DNA of 64,000 bases from Lucinisca nassula (taxonomy: Eukaryota; Mollusca; Bivalvia; Lucinida; Lucinidae). A model generated the notes under the pieces. The model made no database searches, was not told the DNA's origin, and saw nothing but the letters and a program-made list of their open reading frames with translations. Made by a program: the position numbers and the translations under genes. Within the stretch, counting starts at the first letter, position 1, and each line of letters starts with the position of its first letter. Below, one piece after another: positions 35,401-47,400 of this stretch. The stretch covers positions 53,565 through 117,564 of the forward strand of contig CAUZLF010000205.1 in the NCBI GenBank assembly GCA_963580285.1, read 5' to 3'.

Positions 35401-38400
35401 AAAGATGGGGGTTGTCGTGAACAGCAAGATAAGGGTTAATGGTGTCCAAAGCAGAAAATGTGTCATTTAAACAACTGTGTTATATCCAAACAAAAATGTA
35501 TAGATTATATAGAAAAATGACCATTTATGGTCATTTTTCTATATAATCTATACATTTTGGGGATCCATCTTGAAACCAAAATATATCCAAAACCGTGTTA
35601 TAACGAATTGTGTCATAATGAGGTTGTGGTGTATCTAAAACTTGTTATAATAAACAGTGTTGTAAGGCAGTTACGAGTATTTAATATTTTATCTTACTTC
35701 ACAGCACAATTTTCCACAACTACAGCATATACAAGCAACAAGATCATTACTGCTGCAGCTAGTAGTTCTTCTCCAAACAAATATTTACAAATGTGTGAGC
35801 TCTGAACACAAAAAAAAATATGTTCTTAGTTATATACTTGTTACAAGATGCAAAAAAATTTAACCATCTCTGGTTGGAATTGAATGCGGGCCACCGATGT
35901 GATATGCAAACACTCTACCAGGTCACTTTAAAAGCCGGCTTGTGTCACAAGGCATGACATGTGTGGTATATGCCTATATGCTGTGACCCTCTCCCACTCC
36001 ACTTTGAAATTTGTCTGGACTAGCCCAGGATCGAACCCACGACCCCTGTTTTATGAAGTGAGAAGCATTACCACTGCACTTATTTCTGTACCTTTACATT
36101 ATTATTGCCATTCTTCTATCTTCCATTTGTGTTTTTCACGGGTCTGAGAATCTTAATTGTTCGAATTGAGGTTTTACATCCCCATCAATTTAGGTCATTT
36201 TGGAGACGTTGCTACCAATTTTGTTAGACATTTACCCGACACTGAGATGACATGACATCTCAAGCCCTGCCGCCCTAACAAACCAAAAGGGTTAATATGT
36301 AGGGACGGCCCAACTCGCACTACTTTGCCTGACAGTATTCATGGACAGTCGGTTTCAGCTCTGCAAGGACGCATCAAGCAGCCCAATCTATTTCTTCAAG
36401 CCCCAATGGGAGGGGGTCACAGAGAATCTTGAAAACAGATTTTCCTATGGCGATGTTCAAACATTTCAAAACTAAACTTTCACATACATACTGAATCGCT
36501 CACCTGAGAATTAGTGTCTCTAGTACATTCTAGGCCCAAGGGCTATAATTTGAACTAGAGCTGTCAGAGGATCTGACTATAGCCCCGCTTCAGCGCTGTC
36601 AGAGAAGAAAGTTATTTAAGCTGCAGAGAAAACAGTTATGAACAAGAAATAACTGTTGAAAATTTTACATTATCTGGAAAAACTCTAAGAGTTGTGAGCC
36701 CTTGTCCCTCATTTCAATGAGCATGATACATTACCAGAATGTCCATGTTTATACTAAATTTCATCTTCCATTTTTCAATGTTCAAAGGGTAATAACTCCT
36801 AAAGTAGGCAAATCAGAGTCAGGGTTCCTGCGCTCTGCACATTGTCTCATGGTGCTTTACACTTGTGTGAAGTGTCATGAAAATATCTCAAATGGTTTGT
36901 GAGTTATGGAGCCGACACAGTCAAAATTGCCTTTTTAAATGTTCAAAGGGCAATAACTCCTAAAGTAGGCAAACCAGAGTTATGGTTCCTGCACTCTGCA
37001 CATCATCTCAAGGTGCTTTTCATTTATTTGAAGTTTCATGAAAATATCAGAAACGGTTATGGAGCGGACATAGTTAAAATTGCCATTTTTTAATATTCAA
37101 AAGCCTATAACTGAAAAAGTAGACAATCCAGAGTTTGGGTTCCTGCGCTCTGCACACGTAATATGGTGCTTTACATTTGTGTGAAGTTTCATAAAATTAT
37201 CTCAAACGGTTTTTGAGTTATCGAGCAAAGACGGCTAAAATTGATATTTTTCAATATTCAAAGGGAAATAACTCAAAAATTAGGCAATCCAGAGTTATGG
37301 TTCCTGCACTCTGCACACCATCTCATGGTGTTTAATGTTTGTGTGAAGTTTCATGAAAATATGTGAATGGGTTTTAAAGTTATGGAGCGGACACGAAAAT
37401 TGTTAACAGACACAGACAGACACACAGACAGACACACAGAAAATACGAAAACCAGAGTTATGGTTCTTGCGCTCTGCACATTGTCTCATAGTGCTTAACA
37501 TTTGTGTGAAGTTTCATGAAATTATCTCAAACGGTTTTCGGGTTATGAAGCAGACACTGTTAAAATTGCCATTTTTCAATGTTCAAAGGGCAATAACTCC
37601 AAAAATAAGCAATGCGAATTATGGTTCCTGCGCTCTGCACATCGTCTCATAGTGCTTAACATTTGTGTGAAGTTTCCTAAAAATATCTCAAACGGTTTTC
37701 GAGTTATGAAGCGGACACAATTAAAATTGCCATTTTTCAATGTTCAAAGGACAATAACTCCAAAAGTAGGCAATCCACAGTTATAATTCCTTCGCTCTGC
37801 ACATTGTCTTATGGTGTTTAACATTTGTGTGAAGTTTCATGAAAATATGTTAAGCAGATACAAAGTTATGGAGCCAACACAAATTAACGGAATCACGGAA
37901 TTACGGAATTACGGAAAATGTTCAAAGGGCAATAACTCCAAAAGTAGGCAATCCACAGTTATAATTCCTTCGCTCTGCACATTGTCTTATGGTGTTTAAC
38001 ATTTGTGTGAAGTTTCATGAAAATATGTTAAGCAGATACAAAGTTATGGAGCCAACACAAATTAACGGAATCACGGAATTACGGAATGACAGAAGGACAT
38101 GGCAAATCCAATATAGCCCCACTTTTTCAAAGCGGGGCTATAATAAAACTTGGTAATCGTCCACTAGATGAAGCTTCATACCAAATATCAAAGACCTGGG
38201 CCATCTGGTTTCAGACAAGAAGATTTTTAAAGGTTTTCCCTATAAAGCCTATGAAAAACCAAAGGGTCCCGGGGTGGGGGCATTTTTTGCCCTAGGGCTA
38301 TAATTTGAACAATCTTGAAAGAGGTCCACTAGATGAAGCTTCACACCATATATCAAAGATCTGGGCCTTGCCAATTCAGAAAAGAAGATTTTTAAAGATT

Positions 38401-41400
38401 TTCCATGTATAAGCCTATGTAAAAGCAAAGGCCCCAGGGGTGGGGGCATTTTGGGCCCCAGGGAGATAATTTGAACAATCTTGGTAGAGCTCCACTAGTT
38501 GAAGCTTCATATCAAATAGCAAAGACCAGGGCCTTGTGGTATCAGAGAAGAAGAATTTTAAATATTTTCCCTAATTAAGCCTATGAAAAACCAAAGGGTC
38601 CCTGGGTGGGGGCATTTTTAGTCCTAGGGCTATAATTTGAACAATCTTGATAGAGGTCCAATAGATGAAGCTTCACACCAAATATCTAAAACCTTGGCCT
38701 TGCAGTTTCTGAGAAGAAGATTTTTTAAAGATTATCCATATAAAAGCCTATGTGAAACCAAAGGCCCCAGGGATGGGGGCATTTTTGGCCCCAGGGCTAT
38801 AATTTGAACAATCTTGGTAGAGGTCCACTAGTTGAAGCTTCATACCAAATAGCATAGACCAGGGCCTTGTGGAATCAGAGAAGAAGAATTTTAAATATTT
38901 TCCCTAATTAAGCCTATGAAAACCCCAAGGGTCCAGGGGTGGCGGCATTTTTGGTCCTAGGGCTTTAATTTGAACAATCTTGATAGAGGTCCAATAGATG
39001 AAGCTTCACACCAAATATCTAAGACCTTGGCCTTGCAGTTTCTGAGAAGAAGATTTTAAAGAATATCCCTATATAAGCCTATGTAAAACCAAAGGCCCGG
39101 GGGGGGGGGGGGGGGGGGGCATTTTTGGTCCCAGGGCTATAATCTGAACAATCTTGGTAGAGGCCCATTAGATCAAGCTTCACACCAAATATCAATGACC
39201 TGGGCCTTGCAGTTTCAGAGAAGAAAAGTTTTAAAGATTTCCCCTACATAAGCTTAGGAAAATCCAAAGGCCCCTGAACGGGGGCATTTTTGGCCCCAGG
39301 GCTATAATTTGAACAATCTTGGTAAAGGTCCACTAGGTGAAGCTTCATACCAAATATCAAAGACCTGGGCCTTGTGGTTTCAGAGAAGATTTTTAAAGGT
39401 TTTCCCTATATAAGCCTATGAAAAACCAAAGGGTCCCAGGGTGGGAGGCAATTTCGGCCCCAGGGCTACAATTTGTACAATCTTGAAAGAAGTCCACTAG
39501 ATGAAGCTACGCACCAAATATCAAAGATCTGGGCCTTGTGGTGTCAGAGAAGAAGATTTTTTAATGATTTTTTCTATATAAGGCCAGAAAGAAAAATACC
39601 TGTGTTTCAGGTGACCCGACCGACCCTCCCCAGAAGCTGCCGACCCTGAATCTTTCTTTTACGATTTTTGCCAATTTCCCGCCATTCGCTTTATTTCCCG
39701 CCATTTTGTTCCATTTCAGCTACATTGAACGAATTGAAAATGAAAGTAGGAAAAGTATTTAACCAATAAAGGTACATATCTTTTGATAAAAAGTTGTGAA
39801 ATTGTTTAGAAATGCTACAAAACGAAAGTCATGAGTGCTCTGACAAGTTTTTGAAGGAAACTGTTTGCTTTTTAAGTGGCCAAGACGCCGATTTTGTAAA
39901 TGTCATCAGTATGTGGTATTACCGTAATGATCCGGCCATAAGACGGGGTTTTTTACCGCCAGAATACCCCCTAATTTTTACACCCGTCTTATAACCGAGA
40001 TCTCGGGCATCCTTGAAATTTTCGGCAAAAAAAGGAGGGAAAATAATGCGCGGTAAGTACAAGTGTATACCTGTTGCGTAACTATGGGTCTATGAAGTGA
40101 TGAGCGGGAGCGTGATTCCAAATAAATACATGTAATAATAAACATCAGTACAAGAGGGCCCAGAGGGCCCTGGTTCGCTCACCTGATCCAATGTATAATA
40201 AGTGGGCCCCGGGCGGGGTCAATTTTGGCCCCAGGGCTATAATTTGAACAATCTTGGTAGATGTCCACACGATGAAGCTTCATATCTAATATGAAAGACC
40301 TGGGCTTTGTGGTTTCAGAGAAGAAGATTTTAAAGGTTTACCCTGCATAAAGAAGTCTATGTAAAACAAGATTTTCCCTAAATAAGTCTATGTAAAACCA
40401 AAGGGACCCGGAGCGGGGGCATTTTTGGCCCCAGGGCTATAATTTGAACAATCTTGGTAGAGGTCCACTAGCTGAAGCTTCATGTCAAATATCAAAGACC
40501 TAAGCCTTGTGGTTGCAGAGAAGAAGATTTTTAAAGATTTTCCCTATATAAGTCTATGTAAAACCAAAGGACCACATGACGTGGGCATTTTTGGTCTCAG
40601 GGCTATAATTTGAACAATCTTGGTAGAGGTCCACAAGCTGAAGACCTAAGCCTTGTGGTTTCAGAGAAGAAGATTTTTCAAGATTTTCCCTATATAAGTT
40701 TATGTAAAACCAAAGGGCCCCAGAGCGGGGGCATTTTTGGCCCAAGGGCTATAATTTGAACAATCTTGGTAGAGGTCCACAAAAGCTTCATATCAAATAT
40801 CAAAGACCTGGGCCTTGAAGTTTCAGAAAAGAAGATTTTCCCTATATAAGCCCATGTAAAACCAAAGGGCCCTGGGGCGGGGGCATTTTTGGCCCCAGCA
40901 CTATAATTTGTACAATCTTGGTAGGGGTCCACTAGAAGAAGTTTCATACCAAATATCAAAGACCTGGGCCTTGCAGTTTCAGAGAAGAAGATTTTTTAAA
41001 GATTTTCCCTATATACGCCCATGTATAACAAAAGGGCCCCCGGGCGGGGGCATTTTTGGCCCATGCACTATAATTTGAACAATCTTGGTAGGGGTCCACT
41101 AGATGAAGCTTCATACCAAATATCAAAGACCTGGGCCTTGCCGTTTCAGAGAAGAAGATTTTTAAAGATTTTCCCTATATAAGCCCATGTAAAACCAAAG
41201 GGCCCCATTGCGGGGGCATTTTCGGCCCCAGCACAATAATTTGAACAATCTTGGTAGGGGTCTACCAGATGAAGCTTCATACCAAATATCAATGTCCTGG
41301 GCCTTGCGGTTTCAGAGAAGAAGATTTTTAAAGATTTTCCTTATATAAGCCCATGTAAAACCAAAGGGCCTCGGTGCGGGGGCATTTTTAGCTTCAGCAC

Positions 41401-44400
41401 TATAATTTGAACAGTCTTGGTAGGGGTCCACTAGATGAAGCTTCATACCAAATATCAAAGACCTGGGCCTTGCGGTTTCAGAGGAGAAGATTTTTAAAGA
41501 TTTTCCCTATATAAGCCCATGTAAAACCAAAGGGCCCAGGTGCGGGAGCATTTTCGGCCCCAGCACAATAATTTAAACAATCTTGGTAGGGGTCCAGTAG
41601 ATGAAGCTTCATACCAAATATCAATGTCCTTGGCCTTGCGGTTTCAGAGAAGAAGATTTTTTAAGTTTTCAATGAAAAAATCTATTTTTGGCTCCTGTGA
41701 CCTATATGTGCAACGGACCGAAACCATTCGAACAACTTTGAAAGGGGACCACCTAAGGATCATTCATGTGAAGTTTGGTCAAAATCTGATCAGCGGTTTA
41801 GGAGGAGATGTCGTTTGAAGAAAAAGTTTACGCACGCACGGACGCACTGACGCACGCAAGGACACACGATGGACGACGGACAAAAAGTGATCCTAAAAGC
41901 TCACCTTGTCACTAAGTGACAGGTGAGCTAAAAAGAAACCAAAAGACCGTGAAGAACAGTCATAATTCAAGCCTAAAGGTTTTTATCATAATTGGATTAA
42001 TTCCCATGCGTTTTCAATGGATACATTCCCCGGAAGGTGCCCCGTAACATAATAAGCACGCGCGAATTTTCATTGGTTTATGATAATGAGTTCATAAATA
42101 TTAATGAGGCAAAAGTTTCACTCCATTTGCATAAGAAAATAAGTTGATGATGCCTTACGTTTTTTTTTTATGATTGTTATTATATTTTTCCATAAATGTC
42201 CAATGCAGCAAAATAAATCTCCGGTCAAACATTATGAATGCACAGGCTATTCTGTCTCTTCCTATATCACTCTTGATTAGCAATAGCCTGTTTTTTTTTA
42301 TCTATTTAATCTCTTATGTAAACACACCAATTATCCAATAACACCTGCAGAGTTAATAACCTTATTAACTGTCCGCTAATGTTTACACGCGTCAGCAGTT
42401 CAACACAGGTGTAAATCTTCTGACGGTCAACCGCATAGGTATTTTACTGCGGTAAATACTAGAATGGTCGGGCGGCGAAATATTTCTAAAGGAAAATTGT
42501 CTTTGTCAGGAGATTGGGGCCGTCGGGCAGAAGACCGGGAGATAAGGTTCGAAACCGTGTTATCCCGATGGAATCGGGAGATATCATATGTATGCCGACG
42601 CACATGTATTAAACTGTAGAAAATGCCAGTTACGCGTAGTTGCTTCCCTTAGCTACCTGTCAATCATTTTTCTTTCCTTCCTTCATTGGTTTATGAAAAT
42701 GAGTTCACACCTATGGATTTTTGCTTTAGTTTTGAAGACAGTCTCTGATTTGTTTGTTGGATTTGCGATTTAACGTCTCCGTTAACACTTTTTAGGTCAT
42801 TTTAGAGATGTGGCTTCCAATTTTGTGGGACCTTTACCTGACACTGACAGTCTCTGATGTTGAAACAGTTGATATATCTATATTTATAACAAAGAAGAAC
42901 ATAGCTGGAGTTCTTTTAAATTGTTGCATTAAATAATTCATTTTAGAAAGAAAAAATAAAAAGAAACTTTTTTCCTACCTACAGACCCTATTATTTTTTC
43001 AAGAGTCACCTGAAACACAGGTTATTTTTTTTTCTGGCCTAAGCCTATGTAAAACCAAAGGCCCCCGGGGCGGGGCATTTTGGACCCCAGTGCTATAATT
43101 TGAACAATCTTGGTAGAGGTCCAATAGATGAAGCTTCACACCATATATCAAAGATCTGGGCCTTGCGGTTTCAGAGAAGAAGATCTTTAAAGATTTTCCT
43201 GTATAAGCCTATGTAAAACCAAAGGCCCCCGGGGCGGGGGCATTTTTGGCCCCAAGGCTATAATTTGAACAATCTTAGTAGAGGTCCACCAGGTAAAGCT
43301 TCACCCCAAATATTAAAGACCTGGGCCTTGTGGTTTCAGAGAGGAAGATTTTTTAATGATTTTCCCTATATAAGCCTATGTAAAACCAAAGGTCCCCGGG
43401 GCGGGGGCATTTTGGCCCCCAGGGCTATAATTTGGACAATCTTGGTAGAGGTCCACTAGATGAAGCTTCATACCAAATATCAAAGAACAGGGCCTTGCTG
43501 TTTCAGAGAAGAAGATTTTTAAAGTTTTCGTTTAAAAAATCTATTTTTAGCTCCTGTGACCTAGATGTGCAATGGACCGGAACCATTTGAACAACTTTGA
43601 AAGGGGACCACCTAAGGATCATTCCCGTGAAGTTTGGTCAAAATTCGATCAGTGGTTTAGGAGGAGATGTCATTTGAAGAAAAGGTTTACACACGCACGC
43701 ACGCACACACACACGCACTGAAGACTGACGAAAAGTGATCACAAAAGCTCACCTTGTCACTACGTGACAGGTGAGCTAAAAACATATGTGACCTACAATA
43801 AGAATTGTATGACCAGTGAAAACTAAGGTCAGTCTGTGCATCAGTGCAGGTTGATCAGAGTTTTTGCTGATCACATGAGCCCTCTACAGCATATGGGCTA
43901 TCCAAAGAGATTTCCCAGAAATTAACCTATTTTGTACCAAACAGAATCTTCCACCTTATATATAGCAGGAGTCCATTTCAAATTTTAGGGTTGTCAGGTG
44001 TTTTCTTCAAAATTAATTTGGAAATGACTACTTTTTGTAAACAGTGTAGGCCCAGATCATATGCCGCATTCTGCGGCATCTGATCTGGGCCTGTACTGTT
44101 TGTCAATTACCCATTTTGGGGTTTCTGGTACAAAAAGGTGAATGAAAAGTCTTGTAATAGTGCATGGATGTGCAGGCTTATCTGAGTCTTTTCTCACCAC
44201 ATGGGTCTTACTGTAGGTTTTGTCATGCGTTTGTTCATAACGGAGTGTCCGACTACTAACCTGTCTAGGAGGAAAATAATCCAACCAATTACTGAGATGT
44301 TGAGAATACAGGCCTGGGTTTAAACACCTGTTACGTAGGGACTGAACTTTACTAGGGGCTGTTCCTGGGGCTGTTATAACCTCGTAGAAACTCAGGTTGG

Positions 44401-47400
44401 TAGCTACCGGGTCCTGGTGGGCTCTCATATGCTGAAAAAGATGAGTAACCATTCTACTGCAGCCAACAAGCATTCCAACAAAACCAAATTCAAAGGCTAT
44501 GTAGCGCCAAATCTGACTTCAACATTAGAGTTAATGTTAGGGTTCATGCAAATTTCCTATATTAAAACCACCTTTGGGACTGTTCAAAAGTGGTCTTTGA
44601 GACCACTTTTGAACAGTCCTAAAGGTGGTCTCTTATTAGGAGACATTGGGTGTACAAAAGAAAGAATAATTGAACCATTCTCAATATTAAAGCTTTCAAA
44701 AGCAGCATAGGTCTTAATTTTTGGTGGTCTTAATACAGAATTTTACTGTAAGTGCACTACATTACACCTGGCACATTTTCACAAGATAGACAACTTCAGG
44801 GATTTTTTTTCTTTGCTTTTCTGCATAGCATGCCATAGCCCCCTGAAAATGGGATCTACTATTACTGTAATGATAACTAAGTATTGGGACAGACAGGCCT
44901 AAGCAAAAAGTGGAGACTCAGAAAGGAGCAGTCTGATCAGAGTCTACACTGTTTGCCACTCAGTCTGCACCTTTTGGACTCCTTGCTGGATCATGAAACA
45001 AATTTGTTAACATTTTAATAAGAATTACAGCAAGTCCTCAAGATGTCCGATTTTTTAGGATTTTTACGGTAAAAGTTTGGTGTGGTTTGAATTTTGACAG
45101 CAGTGAACCCTCTTTAGGTCAGATTGTGCTGGTCAATTAACCTGACCACTGAACACACTTTTCGTGCTCAGGCTTGTACATAAGTGGCAAATCAATCCAC
45201 TGCACATTTTTTGGCAGAAAAAAGATAACTGCCCTTCTTGAATTAGTGGTAGGGAGAGAATGACCGCAGGAAAGATTTTATAATCAACATGAAAGAATGT
45301 TGTTAACTTGGCAGAGATCGAACCAATGACCTCCTGGTCACCAGTGACGCGCATCAGACTGAGCTACTAAGGGATAGTCGACAATAATCTACATGTAATA
45401 TCTGGGCTGTGACAAGTGAAGAGGGGCCTTCTAAGCATGAGCATTCAGCAAGGTCTCAAACAAGTCACAAACTTTGTCGGAAAATAAACCTTCTTGTCTT
45501 CATGAAGAAACTTTGGGTTAAATGACTATCCACATAATGCAAAGCAAAAACTCTGGTCCGACAGTGCGGAAGTGCACACTGATCTGAGTCTTTGTTGGAT
45601 GCACATGTTTCAAGATCCTTTATTCCTTGGCATGACCCATATGAAGTCAACAATCTTTCAAGAAACGTTTCCTATTTTTTGCACCACAGTGCTGAAAACA
45701 TGTAGCATTTACACATCTGTAAGTAGTTTATCCATATTTTGAATATGAATCAGTCCTAGGATCGTTCAATTAAATTCTTTGCATGCTGGGTAATTGTGCA
45801 TGCTTTTTTGTCATCTGTGGGCTTATTTTCAAAATTAACCTTTTTTCAAAAGCATCGTTCAGGCATACCATCAGTGTCAAATAGTTTGGATCTAGATGAG
45901 GCCCAACATTCTGTTCGGCCTGATCTGGGCCCAAACTATTTGCAAAAGTTAACAGCAGACCGCAAAAGTTTCCACTAGAGGAAATATAAGAATCTTATAT
46001 GGGTGTGAGGGGTGGATGGAAAATCCGCCCCAAGAGTCACTCTCCAGCATCACAATGCTTGCTGAGTGATGTCGGACAGTGATCCCTAGGGACAGATTTT
46101 TCTATCCACCCCTCACACCAATATAGGATTCTTTTTCTTGCAAAACTTCCATTTCTGTACACGGATTTTTAATGCTGCAGTCACTTCGGTTACCTACGTC
46201 CACCATATTGTGATGACACTACAAGAATGTTTAGTGACGTCACGTAATGTGCTGTGACGTCAACCTTAATGACAGCGCATATGAGGTCGTATTCAACCAT
46301 TGCATTTATCAAACATGCGAGAATATTTGATTTTGGGTAAGAACACAAGGGTTAGAACAGAATTTCTATCCCAAACTAAAGCTGTGGATTTCCTTATCTG
46401 GTGTGCAAGAAGAGAGTTAAGAACCTGACTTACCTGATACCATGAGTAAGCTCTTCTGGCCGGGTTGACCAATATACAGATAATTTTGGCCCGGGGCAAT
46501 AAGGCATGCACTCTCATTGGCTATATGAGGTCGTATTCAACCATTGCATTTATCAAACATGCGAGAATATTTGATTTTGGGTAAGAACACAAGGGTTAGA
46601 ACAGAATTTCTATCCCAAACTAAAGCTGTGGATTTCCTTATCTGGTGTGCAAGAAGAGAGTTAAGAACCTGACTTACCTGATACCATGAGTAAGCTCTTC
46701 TGGCCGGGTTGACCAATATACAGATAATTTTGGCCCGGGGCAATAAGGCATGCACTCTCATTGGCACAAGAGGATTGTCAAAATATGTGGCACTCTTCTC
46801 AAACAGGAACTCTGAGACAATGTTGGCAGGTTTAGGAAAAAATTCAATGTACCTGAAATAAGAATGAAAGACAAATGGGCCCCGTCAAGCGATTTTGGTA
46901 CTTATCGCCTATGCAGTGAATCAAGAGGAACCTTCAGACAGAAAGCCATATCCCTGGCCCCTCTGAATGGCTGGGCATGCGCAGTTAAAATTTGTCATGA
47001 CGGAATGCTCGAAGACACAAATTCGCTTGGCGGGGCTTAAATAATTTAGACATGACACCTTGAAAGTAATGTACATGTCAATGGATTTCTTCAATTCTAG
47101 ATCTGTTCAAAACACATCTCTGTCTTTGGTAAATCTTCATCTTTTATGAGAAACACAAACCATAAAAATGTCTCAGTTTACAACTTTGACTTTTAGGTCA
47201 AATTCATGGTCAAAAGCATTGTTGAATAATACTTTGGCTCTACACCTATTAGCATACCAAATGTGAACCAAGCCCATCATGTTCTTTGGCATATATGAGG
47301 TCTGAAAAAGCTTTAGTTCAAATTTTAACATAAAATTTCTAAGTCTGTAACTTTGACCTTAAGGTTGCGGGCATGCACAAGGGTATTGTTGAATGAAGCT

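Larger units (their letters stand above)
39582..43039. mobile_element. PIF/Harbinger-like DNA element, non-autonomous, 3.46 kb
   Basis: Terminal inverted repeats of 34-35 bp (GGCCAGAAAGAAAAATACCT ... versus GGCCAGAAAAAAAAATAACC ...; both continue GTGTTTCAGGTGAC) differ by one substitution and one indel. The flanking TAA (39579-39581 and 43040-43042) is a 3-bp TWA-type target duplication as for PIF/Harbinger. No transposase domain is recognisable; a family A Helentron-like element (40150-41934) is nested inside. Confidence 0.75.
36491..43781 (+). mobile_element. Composite family A Helentron-like element with nested insertions
   Basis: The pieces 36491-36553, 38140-39581 and 43040-43781 form one family A element (TCGCTCACCTGAGAATTAG start, 167-bp monomers, ending GTGACAGGTGAGCTAAAA). 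It is split by a family C element (36554-38139) and a PIF/Harbinger-like element (39582-43039). The monomer phase continues across both insertions. The first 20 bases seen in other copies are missing. Confidence 0.85.
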
